This document shows positions 34,659 through 46,941 of a stretch of DNA of 64,000 nt, piece by piece; positions within the stretch are counted from its first letter, which is position 1, and the number at the start of each line of letters is the position of its first letter. The notes below the pieces were generated by a model, which worked only from the letters and a program-made list of their open reading frames with translations, was not told the DNA's origin and ran no database searches. Origin of the DNA: Odiellus spinosus (taxonomy: Eukaryota > Arthropoda > Arachnida > Opiliones > Phalangiidae); contig OY987227.1 in the NCBI GenBank assembly GCA_963920705.1, positions 3,047,526 to 3,111,525 of the forward strand, read 5' to 3'. The translations under genes and the position numbers were made by a program.

Positions 34659-35401
34659 CCCTATCATGTAACCGTGACCCAACAAGACCGGCTCAATGGC
34701 AGAGGGAGCTGCCTGAGGCCGTACCCCGCAGAAACGGGTAATACGACACCCGCGAGCCGGCCGGGTGTGGGCGAGACGGCCGTGTTCCAATTCGCGGAGC
34801 TAGGACGGATCCTAGAACTCGGGCCCCCTCACCACGACAAGGATGGAACACTACCCCCACCCTGCGCACGGACAGGTGGGGGAGGGGGAGGTGAAGAAGA
34901 CTGGTGCTTCCAACTACGCCATTTATTTGACCCTAAATACGTGGCGTGACAATCGGGGTGCCTTTACCCCGGCCTTCTCAATGGACGCCGTCATTGAATT
35001 TGTAACGAAGGCTACTGCTCTCGATGGTGTGGCACAGCACGAACATACCAAACAGTACGCTCCAATTGGCACCTTAGCGGAAACTCTCACGCGCCAGATT
35101 ATGGTGTACGCATATACTGATTCCAGTATAGCCTTGATTAATCTGACAGCAGCCAGGACGGTTTACAGACGACACTTTTTCAATCTGTCACTCATCTCAG
35201 TAGGGTAAGTCAGCATCCTTTCCTCTCCATTCCCTTTACCCTTATGTTTAGTATCCTATCGCTTAATGTACGTGGTGCTGGTACTGGTGTCACGAATTCC
35301 AGGGCTTGGGACTTTGTCACGCGTCATCATCCCTTTGTTGTTTGTTCAGGAGTCGAACGTCGTCGTTTAGTAATTCTCACCTCTGGTCTCAATTGAATGG
35401 C
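34659..35401 (+). mobile_element. LINE 5' fragment with start of endonuclease
   Basis: An abrupt GC-rich segment (34659-34900), unlike its AT-rich surroundings, leads into a 121-codon frame (34843-35208) with YAIYLTLNTW and TLAETLTRQIMVYAYTD, possibly part of a first ORF. At about 35247 an endonuclease start follows (ILSLNVRG), and shortly after, in a shifted frame, the conserved VQESN block of AP-type LINE endonucleases. Similarity ends at 35401 where family X copy c begins. It may be the 5' part of the LINE at 40640-45320, split by the family X array; this is inference. Confidence 0.6.
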
Positions 35402-36235
35402 ATTTTTACCTCCCCGACTGAACTTTAGTTCAGGGGGAGGTTTTACACTGGTCTTATGTGTGTGTGTGTCTGTCACTTCCTGTGTAAGCAGATATCCTGT
35501 GTAAGCGGATATCACGAGACCTAGCTCGTGGAGCCAAAAGTCTAGAGACATTATCATACCAGTTTATCGTTAATTCCGTTTAACGGGAATTACCTCCTTT
35601 AAGCGTGGCTGCCACAATAAGTTTCAAGAGTCGAGCAATTGAACATCTCCAATTGCATATTATCACCTTCCACCATCCACTTTACGGTCGAAGCTCGATG
35701 CTGGACAGTTGAAGGCGATTATACGCAATGGGCCATATTAGCGAGGCGTCCCTTCCACTCAACTCCTCCCTCTACGGGTCTTTGTGGTACGATAAACGTC
35801 TAGACTAGTAACTCTTCTCGGTTACTCGCTCGATGAATAAAGGTCCGCGAAAGCTATATATACCCCTTTTCCCCTAACTATTTTGCCCTTATTCCGCGAT
35901 ATCTTTTAGTGAATTAAAGCGTATAATACATTTAAATATTAATTTAAAACAATAATATTGATTAACTGAATCTAATGAATAACGAAGCTGAAAAATAAAT
36001 TTAAAATTCGAGATAGTTTAGAAGATATTTTAGAAATTGTCCAAAAATTTAAAGAAATGTGACCATTTAATAGCAGCTTGAGCTGGCAGCACCCGCTAAG
36101 CTGTTTTCCATACATCATTTAGTCCAAAAAGCAAAGTTATAACGGACAGTATAGGCTTAGTCTTGCTGCAAACTTGGGGTGGATTGAAGAATCTAAATAA
36201 AAGTGCGTTTACACGGGTATCCAAGATCCACCGTC
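35402..36235 (-). repeat. Family X repeat, copy c
   Basis: The plus-strand start is a hairpin ACCTCCCCGACTGAACTTTA / AGTTCAGGGGGAGGT. It is followed by a GT-rich stretch, GATATCACGAGACCTAGCTCG, then 'ggaattacctcctt', TTCGAAGCTCGATGCTGG-type sequence, AT-rich sequence, and finally GTTTACACGGGTATCC at the far end. Copy e at 56573-57590 has the same order. No open frame of note. Confidence 0.75.
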
Positions 36236-39200
36236 CACTGAATTCGAATTAATAGAGACAAAGGTACTTTGACAAAATTTGATAGGACTTCTTTCTGGTA
36301 CGAGAGTATCTTTAGTTAAACACTGATTTAAATAATGGAATATTGATAAAATACATGAAGTAGTAGAAAGTAAGGTGCCTGAATTGGTTACAAAAGGGTG
36401 AAATCATAAGCTTAGCCGAGCTTTATTAATTGCTTCAAAATGGTAAACAAACATTTTATTTCTTAAACAGGAGAATGATAAGAAATATTCATTGAATTCT
36501 TGGTTAAACAAAGATTTCAATAATGAAAGAATGATAAGGTATATGAAGTAATAGAGAGGAAGGTGGCTGAATGGGTTACGAAAAGGTTAAAACAAAAACC
36601 TAGCCGAACTTTTGTAAGTGGTTCTAAATTGATGAACAAAAATTTAATTTATTGAACAGTAGATAAGCTATTTTTAATGGTATTTTTTTATCGATAACTG
36701 AAAATTACATTCAATGGGTTCTTTATTATATCATTATATTATATCATGAGTATCCCATTAAATTCACAGTAATTAGAAAGTAGGCACGATTTCTTATCAT
36801 TAGGTTTTTTAGCTTTAATAAATCTCTTATCGGCCTATTTAAACGAGATTTACAGATTCGGTACTCATAGATGTACTACTCCAATGGGTGGTTTACGTTA
36901 GCGTTTAGAATTGTGGTGAACCCTCTCACTTGCGCGGTGGTGTCGTCTTCGATTGTGTGGGCAATCGTTTCTCGCCTATATTTCGGTGATAAGAGGCCTC
37001 TTTCTCACGATCTTTTGGGTAGAGTACTCGAATAAACTGAGGCTATTGAATTTAAATCGCATTACTTAGAAATGTGGCTAATTTATTCTATTATGTCTCT
37101 GTAAGAACATTACACCTTGTCCAAAAATTTAAAGAAATGTGACCGTTTAATACCAGTTTGAGTTGGCAGCACACGCTAAGCGGTTTTTTATATATCATTT
37201 AGTCCAAAAAGCAAAGGTATAACGGGCAGTATAGGCTAAGGCTTGCTGCAAACTTGGGGTGGATTGAAGAATCTAAATAAAAGTGCGTTTACACGGGTAT
37301 CCAAGATCCACAGTCCACTGAATTCGAATTAATAGAGACAAAGGTACTTTGACAAAATTTGATAGGACTTCTTTCTGGTACGAGAGTATCTTTAGTTAAA
37401 CACTGATTTAAATAATGGAATATTGATAAAATACATGAAGTAGTAGAAAGTAAGGTGCCTGAATTGGTTACAAAAGGGTGAAATCATAAGCTTAGCCGAG
37501 CTTTATTAATTGCTTCAAAATGGTAAACAAACATTTTATTTCTTAAACAGGAGAATGATAAGAAATATTCATTGAATTCTTGGTTAAACAAAGATTTCAA
37601 TAATGAAAGAATGATAAGGTATATGAAGTAATAGAGAGGAAGGTGGCTGAATGGGTTACGAAAAGGTTAAAACAAAAACCTAGCCGAACTTTTGTAAGTG
37701 GTTCTAAATTGATGAACAAAAATTTAATTTATTGAACAGTAGATAAGCTATTTTTAATGGTATTTTTTTATCGATAACTGAAAATTACATTCAATGGGTT
37801 CTTTATTATATCATTATATTATATCATGAGTATCCCATTAAATTCACAGTAATTAGAAAGTAGGCACGATTTCTTATCATTAGGTTTTTTAGCTTTAATA
37901 AATCTCTTATCGGCCTATTTAAACGAGATTTACAAATTCGGTACTCATAGATGTACTACTCCAATGGGTGGTTTACGTTAGCGTTTAGAATTGTGGTGAA
38001 CCCTCTCACTTGCGCGGTGGTGTCGTCTTCGATTGTGTGGGCAATCGTTTCTCGCCTATATTTCGGTGATAAGAGGCCTCTTTCTCACGATCTTTTGGGT
38101 AGAGTACTCGAATAAACTGAGGCTATTGAATTTAAATCGCATTACTTAGAAATGTGGCTAATTTATTCTATTATGTCTCTGTAAGAACATTACACCTTGT
38201 CCAAAAATTTAAAGAAATGTGACCGTTTAATACCAGTTTGAGTTGGCAGCACACGCTAAGCGGTTTTTTATATATCATTTAGTCCAAAAAGCAAAGGTAT
38301 AACGGGCAGTATAGGCTAAGGCTTGCTGCAAACTTGGGGTGGATTGAAGAATCTAAATAAAAGTGCGTTTACACGGGTATCCAAGATCCACAGTCCACTG
38401 AATTCGAATTAATAGAGACAAAGGTACTTTGACAAAATTTGATAGGACTTCTTTCTGGTACGAGAGTATCTTTAGTTAAACACTGATTTAAATAATGGAA
38501 TATTGATAAAATACATGAAGTAGTAGAAAGTAAGGTGCCTGAATTGGTTACAAAAGGGTGAAATCATAAGCTTAGCCGAGCTTTATTAATTGCTTCAAAA
38601 TGGTAAACAAACATTTTATTTCTTAAACAGTAGAATGATAAGAAATATTCATTGAATTCTTGGTTAAACAAAGATTTCAATAATGAAAGAATGATAAGGT
38701 ATATGAAGTAATAGAGAGGAAGGTGGCTGAATGGGTTACGAAAATGTTAAAACAAAAACCTAGCCGAACTTTTTTAAGTGGTTCTAAATTGATGAACAAA
38801 AATTTAATTTATTGAACAGTAGATAAGCTATTTTTAATGGTATTTTTTTATCGATAACTGAAAATTACATTCAATGGGTTCTTTATTATATCATTATATT
38901 ATATCATGAGTATCCCATTAAATTCGCAGTAATTAGAAAGTAGGCACGATTTCTTATCATTAGGTTTTTTAGCTTTAATAAATCTCTTATCGGCCTATTT
39001 AAACGAGATTTACAGATTCGGTACTCATAGATGTACTACTCCAATGGGTGGTTTACGTTAGCGTTTAGAATTGTGGTGAACCCTCTCACTTGCGCGGTGG
39101 TGTCGTCTTCGATTGTGTGGGCAATCGTTTCTCGCCTATATTTCGGTGATAAGAGGCCTCTTTCTCATGATCTTTTGGGTAGAGTACTCGAATAAACTGA

Positions 39201-39441
39201 GGCTATTGAATTTAAATCGCATTACTTAGAAATGTGGCTAATTTATTCTTTTATGTCTCTGTAAGAACATTACACCTTGTCCAAAAATTTAAAGAAATGT
39301 GACCGTTTAATACCAGTTTGAGTTGGCAGCACACGCTAAGCGGTTTTTTATATATCATTTAGTCCAAAAAGCAAAGGTATAACGGGCAGTATAGGCTAAG
39401 GCTTGCTGCAAACTTGGGGTGGATTGAAGAATCTAAATAAA
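36038..39441. repeat. 1080-bp tandem triplication plus partial unit
   Basis: Units start at about 36038, 37118, 38198 and 39278 (partial). Each begins TGTCCAAAAATTTAAAGAAA, contains the family X end (GTTTACACGGGTATCCAAGA) and then about 850 bp of other AT-rich sequence with CACTTGCGCGGTGGTGTCGT near its end. Units 2 and 3 differ by only a few substitutions over 1080 bp; the first 170 bp of unit 1 is more diverged and matches family X copy c. No coding frame is present. Confidence 0.95.
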
Positions 39442-39517
39442 GATACGTTTACACGGGCATCCAAGATAGAAACGACATAAGATTTAAAGCTGAGGCGGAT
39501 TGATACAAAATGTTAAA

Positions 39518-40600
39518 CCTATTAAGAAAAATTATAGTCGTGAAAACTCTCCTTGGACATAAGTACAATAGGTTTCCCGTGTTTAAAAAACAACAATTTT
39601 GAATAAAAATGGACATCTGATGTTGAAAAAAAAAACAATAGGCTTCCTTTTTCTCCACTATAAAACCAAGAAACGTTTCCGAATATTTTCATAATCAAAA
39701 GCAGCCGTGTACAGTGAACTTCGTTGGCAGACGAGGCGAGACCAAACGAAAGAGAGCTATAATGACTTGAGTGAGAAAATCAACCAGCGCAGAATGTCAA
39801 CACCATTTGAAGTCAACAGAGCATCGACACGGCTTTCATTTATCACCAGAAGAGACTGCCTGGCTACGAAGAATTGAAAAATGCAAGCCGTGAGTGTTTT
39901 CGGACTCAACATATGAAATACCTACAGTCAGTAAAAGCTCGACAGTTCTTCATAGGCCTCGTTATTCTAAACATAAAAGGAGCTATTCAAGTATAAATAC
40001 TAATGGTATGGAAATTAGTCTACTTTCAGTCTTTAAGATTTTTTTTTATCATAGGAGTGGAAACTAACGTCTTGTCAGCCGGTTTGGAAAATAACCTCTC
40101 GACCAGCTCCATCCAATGACTGGGATCTCTCGTATGATGAAAATATCAGTAATGGTCCTCTCTAATAGCACGTCAAAACAAGAATTTCAGACGAAAACTG
40201 TACCGGAAGTAATTGCCAATCATCTACCGACAATGGGCTGTAAATAGAACATTCAGTATAGAGTATTTCTTGGTTTGTCCAAGAGGAACTTGCTACCATA
40301 TCTTCGTCCTTTTAATTCCTTGTCTTCCTTGCCATCCCAGACTAAATCCTTCGTTTTTATCAAATCAGTGGATTATCGAAGATAATCACACAGTACAGCC
40401 TATGCTCAAGTGTAAATTTATATTACAAGCACTTTACTTTGAAAATAAACATTTAATTTGGGGTGTCTATTAACAAATCTACGCCCTCCCGCATAATTAT
40501 GGGAAATAGAAATGTGTGATAGAAATGCACGCTGTTTCTTCTACTCTTCCAATACTCAACATTTCTTTTCATCTTTTATTTTAGGTAGGATTAGGCTAGA
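39518..40600. other. Unassigned AT-rich spacer
   Basis: No repeat unit, RNA gene or credible reading frame was recognised here. An 86-codon + frame at 40213-40473 has no known motif. The last 40 bp (GGTAGGATTAGGCTAGATTA...) together with the following CGTCGGGGAGGTTATATTTT resembles 59250-59310, so an element boundary lies near 40580. Confidence 0.5.
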
Positions 40601-40639
40601 TTATGTTACCTCAACGTCGGGGAGGTTATATTTTGGTTT

Positions 40640-42345
40640 TCCAACTTGTTTCTTTTCTGTTGGTGCGGGGTATTGTTAGGTGTGTCCCCGGCAATTCAGC
40701 CTTTTGTAGGTACTTTGGCACATTTGAGGGTAATTGTGTGTATCTACAGCTTGCCCGTGGCACTCCTACCTCCCCTTTTTTCGAACACTTGGTTGGTGTT
40801 TATCTTTCGGCCTCCGACGATGACCTGACTCTTCGTACCCTGGAGTTTATCAATTGCAAACTAGGAATGGCTACCGATGATGATAATTTATATGTGTTTG
40901 GAGACTTTAATTCCAGGCTTAACCCGGATTTGGACCGCCACGCGTGCATTGAGCGCAGATCCTGTGTTGCGCGTGCTATGGGTGGTTTTGTGAATGATCT
41001 TGGATTGATTGATGCGTATCGCTACCTCCACCCTCAATCCCGAACTTACACGTGGCGCATGCGTAAAGACCGTGTTCTGTGTTCCGCTAGATTAGATAGA
41101 CTAAATTTTCTACAGTGAATGCGTTGTTTTCCGTTAAGCACGTGCCCACGTTCTTTTCGGATCAAGACGCCGTTCTCTGTTACTTTCAAACTGAGTGTAA
41201 TATTCCTCGTGGTTCCCCGTTCTGTCGGATGAACCCAACCGATCTTGATAATGACCATTTTAGTGGAGCCCTCGGTGCTGAGATAGGACGTCTCATTGAT
41301 GAACGCCCTCCCTTAGTTACCAGGAGATATTGTTGGTTCTGTATTTTCAAGCCCGATGTTAAAATCCATGCCATGATACTCTTCAACGAGTTGCGTGTGA
41401 GAGATTATCTGGCGATATCTCTCCTTGAGTCTCGGGTATCAGCTAGTATTCCCGGTATGGTGGAACACACTCACACTGTAGATTAATTACAGTCCCTTTT
41501 ACTCAGTAGAGCTAAGGCTTCCCTCACTAGGGCTCGCGAGTCCCACTTTAAAGCCGTTTACACGTCTTCCAAGGCGTTTTATATCGGAGTCAGTAATGTC
41601 GTTACTCGCAAAAGACGGCGACTTATATCATAATTGGCGGCCTTTATCAATAACCAATTCCGACTACAAAATATACGGCAAATGTCTGGCTATCCGGCTT
41701 AAGACGGTGGCGGGTTCAGTGATTCATGAATCCAAGACCTACGGCATCCCTGGGCGAACGATTCATAATACCTTATCGACGATACGTGAGCTTTTATCGA
41801 CCGCGAATTCTACAAATGAGCCTTTGGCCCTAGTTAACATTAACTTCGAAAAGGCCTTTGACCGTGTTAATCACGATTATCTTTTTACGTGCTTCAAAGA
41901 TTTGGTATTCCACCATCTTTTATAAATCTCCTACGCGTCTTATACGATGAATCAATCTTTAGATTACGTTTTAACAATTCGGTAACTGATATTGTGCCGT
42001 TTAAACGCGGTATAAGACAGGACTTACTGTTTTCATTCGCGCTTGAACCGCTTAAGATTCGTCTCTGCGTTTCGATTGGCAATCGAGTAGGTCCTGCGCA
42101 CCACAAATAGGTCAATGCCACCTACGCTGACGATTTTGACGCCATCCTACGCGAAAACCATGAATCTGACATCTTAAAAACCAATCTTGACCTCTACTGT
42201 GATTCGACCGGTGCTAAGGTTAATTACACAAAGAGTTTTGAGTTATGCAGCGGTTCTTGGAAGTACCGCACTGACACCCCTCTCAATATTCCGTCCCGAT
42301 CGACTGGTGGTAAATTCCTGGGAATATTTCTGGGTAATACGTTGC
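40640..42345 (+). pseudogene. LINE retrotransposon, copy A: endonuclease and RT pieces
   Basis: 40675-41118 is the second half of an AP-type endonuclease (GNCVYLQL, YVFGDFNSRLNPD, RTYTWR). After a stop at 41116 the expected SDH motif appears as FFSDQD in another frame. A linker (EIGRLIDERPPLV...LLESRVSA) leads to about 41580. About 130 codons are then missing compared with copy B, and RT resumes at NWRPLSITNSDYKIYGKCLA. Visible RT motifs: NINFEKAFDRV (motif A), a damaged KRGIRQD (motif B), and an intact YADD (motif C) near 42128. Frames change several times. The family resembles L1/Tx1-type LINEs, tentatively. Confidence 0.78.
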
Positions 42346-45317
42346 TCAAAATTGGGAGGTGCTGCTTCTACGTTTTCGCAAGGTTCTGGGGCGGTCTGAG
42401 TGCTGAGATAGGTCGTCTCATTCTGGAGCACCCTCTCTTTGTTACCTGGAGCTATTGGTGGCTCAATATATTTAAACCTGCTATTAAGTTTCATGCCATG
42501 ACGCTCTCTCTCATGAGTATCGTGTGCGTGATTCTATAGCGATTTCCCTGCTTGAGTCACGGGTGTCGACGGCTGCGCCAGGCACGGTAGATCACACTCG
42601 CAATTTAGAGGAGTTACAATCTCTTTTATTAGGTAGAGCTAAGGCTACCCTCACCAAAGCACGTGAATCTCACTTCAATGCTGTAGATACGCCATCTAAA
42701 ACCTTCTATAGTCTAGATAAGAAGACACGATCTTCCTTGGTCATAAATGGTCTTTATGATAACACTGGCGTTTTGGTTCGTGACCCCGGCGCCATTCGTA
42801 CACACCTTGTATCCTTTTACTCCTCCCTATACTCCATTTCCACTCCTCCCTATACTCCATTTCCACTCCTCCCTATACTCCATTTCCACTCCTCCCTATA
42901 CTCCATTTCCACTCCTCCCTATACTCCATTTCCACTCCTCCCTATACTCCATTTCCACTCCTCCCTGTGCTGGCTTGCCTAATACTGGTTTGTTTCATGG
43001 TCTTCCTCACCTGGACGATGCTCAATATAAGTCTCTGGAAGGACGGCTCACGGCCAATGAGATTGCTGTTGCGTTACGCTCTCTCCCTCTCGGTAAAGCC
43101 TCTGGCATCGACGGCCTACCGATTGAATTCTACCTCAAGTTCTTGGACATCCTTCAGCCTATAGTTACAAACGTTTTCGGTGATCTTGCCCAGAATAGTG
43201 CTTATCACGGCACTTTCTCAGAATCTGTGATGTCGCTCCTTCCAAAGTCAGGTGACTTATACGATATCAGAAATTGGCGCCCTTTATCTATGGTAAATGT
43301 CTAGCTCTCCGGCTTAAAACGGTGGCCATTTCTTTCATACATGAAACTCAATCATACGGTATACCTGGCCGTATGATTCATAACACTTCATCTACACTTC
43401 GCGATCTACTTCTAACTGCGAACATCACCAACGAGCCTTTAGCCTTAGCCAACATAGACTTTGAGAAAGCGTTTGACAGCGTTGAACACGATTACCTGTT
43501 TCAGGTGCTTGTACGGTTCGGCATCCCCCGCGCTTTTCTACGCCACTTGCGCGTTTTATACAATTAGTCTATGTTTCGGTAGCGATTTAGTACCGAAACT
43601 GACGTTATACCGTTTAATCGCGGTATCTGCCAAGGCTGTCCACTTTCGGCTCTTTATACTTTGCCAATGATTCTACTACGTTCGTCGATTATGAATCGAG
43701 TAGGCCTCCCTCATTATCGCTTGGTCAATGCCACTTACGCGGTGATCATGAGTTTTCCTATTAAAACGCTGTATAGACCTTTATCGCGCCACGTCTGGTA
43801 CCAAGGGCAACTGTGCCAAAAGCTTCATATCATGGAGTGGGTCTTGGAAAGGACGTACTGATACACCTCTTGGCATTAACTCCAGCTCGGATGGTGACAA
43901 ATTTCTTGGTGTTTCCCTCGGGAACACACCTGAATATACAGCCCACAACTGGGACCCGATTATTACGCAAAGTGCTTGGTCGCTGGTTTCGCTACCGTCA
44001 TCTCTGTTCGGTCACGGGTAGAGTTTTAGTGGTCAATAACCTAACGGCGTTTCGGTGGTATTGGTCTTATGGCATTGTTTTAAGGTTTTACAGCCACCTG
44101 CACAATTTCTACAAGCTGCTCAGGCTCTTATTCTGAGTTTTATTTGGGACGGCATTCACTGGATTGATGCCCCTACCTTATATCAAGAGCGGCGTTTCGG
44201 TGGTATTGGTCTTGTTAATTTGTCGAGTAAAGCTAGTGCGTTTCGCGTTGTGGCTGCCTATACTTTACTCGATAATGACATTTCGACTTGTCCTCATACA
44301 ATTATGGCTGGGGCAGCTCTTAGTGCTATGTCGTGATTTCTTTCTTAACTACGCGCTTTAAAGACTCATTTTACCAATCGCTTTTTTATCATGGTATTCG
44401 CTACCTTTCCGGGTACTACCAAAATTTATTAATCGCGATGTTTTTTTGTCACTTCCGGTGTTTGATGTATCTTATATTACGAACGTTCATGGACAGAGCT
44501 TACCTGCCATAGGACATGGTTTCTATGTTCGTGCTGGACTAGTTCGTGTAAGGGACTTTATAGGACAATTTGGTCTTTTCGTAACCGATCAATCTATGTT
44601 TGGTGATACACGCCCTTTTCGTTTGATGGTGCTTCAGCACCGTTCGATTATTAGCTCCCTTATACGGGTTTTTCCACGCGTTTTTAACAACCAAAGACTG
44701 ATATCCGACAATCTATTTGGAATATCGGAGCATCCAGTATTTGAAGTCGAATGTTCAACCCCTCAAGGTGTTGTGCGCCTAACGCTTAACCAAAAATTGT
44801 CCTCGCGTTCTATATATAATTTTCTGATCTCTAAAGGTTTTCGTCAGAAAACTTCAGTGCGGTAAAAGAAGGTACAACACCAGCAGTGGTTTCAAAGCCC
44901 GACATGGGGCTTTGCCCACTCCAAATCGTCTTAATCACATCATCCGTGATGTATCTCACCCCTGTCCTTTTTTGTTCCGAAATTGGAACCTTTACACACG
45001 TTTATTTTGACTGCCCGTTTGTATCCCTTATTTACGCATCATTGTTAAACTGGTTTGCAAGACTGACAGGGCATAATCATGAGCTCTTCAATGTTTTCTA
45101 CTTAGTAAATGAGTATTTATCACATGGATTTTTCAACCTGGTTTTTTTGATGTCGAAGGTCATTATTCAAGATATTTTTATGAATATGACTTTAGAGGAT
45201 TATGTCGCGCATAAAGTTTATCAATGTAAATCACGTGTAATTTCTCGTTACAGAGCCAGGCGTAGTTTCGTACTTCTGGCTAATCTTAGTGGACTAGAAG
45301 CTTTTGACGGTTTGTGA
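42346..45317 (+). pseudogene. LINE retrotransposon, copy B: linker, RT and C-terminal zinc region
   Basis: Starts by repeating the linker of copy A (EIGRLILEHPL...LLESRVS), continues through AKATLTKARESHF to a 23-bp tandem insertion, then RT (ANEIAVALRSLPLGKASGID, SVMSLLPKSGDLY, IDFEKAFDSV, RGICQGCPLS). Where copy A has YADD, copy B goes from NATYA to unrelated residues, so the catalytic aspartates are deleted. A later FIWDGIHWIDAPTLYQERR block is followed by a 143-codon C-terminal frame with the Cys/His knuckle CSEIGTFTHVYFDC, usual for the LINE C-terminus. It ends at 45317. Non-functional. Confidence 0.78.
42825..42967. repeat. 23-bp tandem repeat inside LINE copy B
   Basis: About six perfect units containing CTCCCTATACTCCATTTCC. 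The unit length shifts the reading frame at every repeat, so all three frames read the same peptide period and the LINE frame is lost. Confidence 0.9.
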
Positions 45318-45807
45318 GGTATACCACCTATATGACCTTTTTATTATTTCATTACTAATTATTTACTTTTAAAATTCTCAAGTGTAATATTTAATGTTTC
45401 TTCCCTTATTTAAAGTAATTTGATTTATTTTGACGCCAATTAATGATCTCTTCTCTCTCTCCTCTCTCTCTCGAGAGAGACAGTTTTACGCTTATTTTTG
45501 CGCTCCGCGAATTTATCATGTTTTCGCGATTTTTCGGTCGTTTTTTGTGATTTTTGTTTTAACGCAGCGCTAAAGGTATTTACGTTAATTTGCGGTATTT
45601 TCGTTTATTTTTGGCGTTTCGGAAGTTTAAAGTTTTTCGTGTTTGGCGTTAAGCCTAATTTTATTTGGGCTTTAGAGCCTTTTTTAAATTTTATTAAAAG
45701 TCGCGAGTTTTACTATATTTTATTTCCTCGTGCGCCGTTTTCCAAAGTCGCGTGTTTTACACGCGCCGTTTTATACTATTTTGGATTTTAACATCGCTTC
45801 CTACATC
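45318..45807. other. LINE 3' side and spacer before Mav2
   Basis: AT-rich sequence with a CT/GA dinucleotide stretch (CTCTCTCTCGAGAGAGA) near 45465. A 97-codon + frame at 45498-45791 has Phe-rich composition and no motif. Probably LINE 3' UTR followed by unknown sequence. The target duplication of Mav2 occupies 45802-45807. Confidence 0.45.
45802..45807. other. Left target-site duplication of Mav2
   Basis: TACATC immediately outside the AG terminus; its partner is GACATC at 63944-63949 (5 of 6 identical). Confidence 0.75.
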
Positions 45808-46941
45808 AGTAGGGTATAAAGGCGCGGACTGGCACAGCCTGCCGCTATACATTTAACATAGCGGCAGCCTGCCGCTATACTTTAACATAGCGGCAGCGGC
45901 AGTCCTCGAAATCAAGAACAGGCTGCCGCAGCAGAGGCAGTTCCTTATCTTCACTGTGTGATATTATAATTTTGTTTATTTAGATAAGTACGTCATCATC
46001 ACGTGACTTTCAGTTACACAATTAGGTTTTTAACCAATCACGTTGGCTTAGGTACCTTGAATTCATGAAAAAATTGCTCGTCGGAATACACATAAAGCTT
46101 TTGATAGTTAAATTTTTTTTTTTTTTGTATTTTGTGAGCCCGGGAGTCGAACCCGAACCCTCCTGAATGTAAGAATTACATGCTAACCACTAAACCATTT
46201 TCTCTTATCGATAATTTGTCTAAAATGCTGTAGCTTTAACACTTATCACTTATTTGAAACACCATCTACTTCATTATCGTACTAACGCTTAATTCAAAGA
46301 AAGGTTGAGACAGCATCTTATCTCTTTGCTTACACATAGAGACCATTATCTATACTTTTGGTTGGTACCACTAACAAAGGCAAGATTATACTTTTATATC
46401 TTTACTCCTATTATCAAGTGTGGAATGAATGTACGCTATCTCATGATTGGAAATTTAAATTTTAAAGCGCCAAATTATTAGCGTAACTAAAAGCTCTAAA
46501 GAGACCCCACTGTCATGCGTTCAAGTTCGTAGTTTTATCGTAATTTCCGTCATCCTCTTATATGTGGATAATAACAATATCCCGTTATCGTTGTTAGCGA
46601 ACCGTTTTATCAACATGCCCAATCAATCAGTTTAAAAGAGATTTTTAATAATGTTTGGTTTTATAACGTTTATTTCATATTTATTATCTCAGAAGTAATA
46701 TATTTATACACAATTTCAATCAAAATTTTAATTATTAATACAAGTTACATAATTTTATAATGTCCGTGAGCGAGAGTGGCTATCCCATCATCCAACACGT
46801 AGCGTTTATCGTCACATGGGTTTAAACATAGTTTGCTCTGCTGAACTGTCATCAACTCATGCTTTTTGCTCACGATTCTCTTCATTACCGCCACGGTAAC
46901 CCGTCTGTTGAGCAGACAGTCCCGATAATGTTCGTGGAGTA
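45808..46941. repeat. Left terminal inverted repeat of Mav2
   Basis: Reverse complement of 62764-63943 with few substitutions and small indels (for example a 12-bp stretch TCTGGCACAGCC present only on the right). Near the end it contains repeated GCCGCTATA / TATAGCGGC palindromic motifs (45840-45900). Toward its inner end it carries, on the minus strand, the last part of the polymerase gene (46745-46941). Confidence 0.93.
46134..46204 (-). tRNA. tRNA-like sequence in left Mav2 repeat
   Basis: On the minus strand it shows an A-box-like TGGTTTAGTGGTTAGCA and a perfect B box GGTTCGACTCC inside a T-arm (GGGTTCGACTCCC). The acceptor stem does not pair (GAGAAAA against GCTCACA), and the anticodon arm is irregular. 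More likely a tRNA pseudogene or a tRNA-derived SINE head than a working tRNA. It is followed by an A-rich tail. Confidence 0.45.

Larger units (their letters stand above)
32735..39517. mobile_element. Composite element bounded by inverted repeats
   Basis: 32735-32767 and 39485-39517 are exact or near-exact reverse complements (TTTAACATTTTGTATCAATC...). Inside them the block from TTATGTCGTTTC through family X sequence is also inverted at both ends; the left side has about 80 extra bp. The 6.8-kb span holds family X copy b, a partial transposase (-), a LINE 5' piece, family X copy c and the 1080-bp tandem array. No target duplication was recognised. Its status as a single transposition unit is inference. 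Confidence 0.55.

Noticed and set aside
34843..34949. Intact LINE first ORF
   Set aside because: Two overlapping frames exist here and neither has an RNA-binding or zinc knuckle motif; reported only as a possible ORF1 part.
45498..45791. 97-codon Phe-rich protein
   Set aside because: Low-complexity T-rich translation without motif or context.
46134..46204. Functional tRNA gene
   Set aside because: Acceptor stem does not pair and the anticodon arm is irregular, although A and B boxes are present; kept only as tRNA-like.
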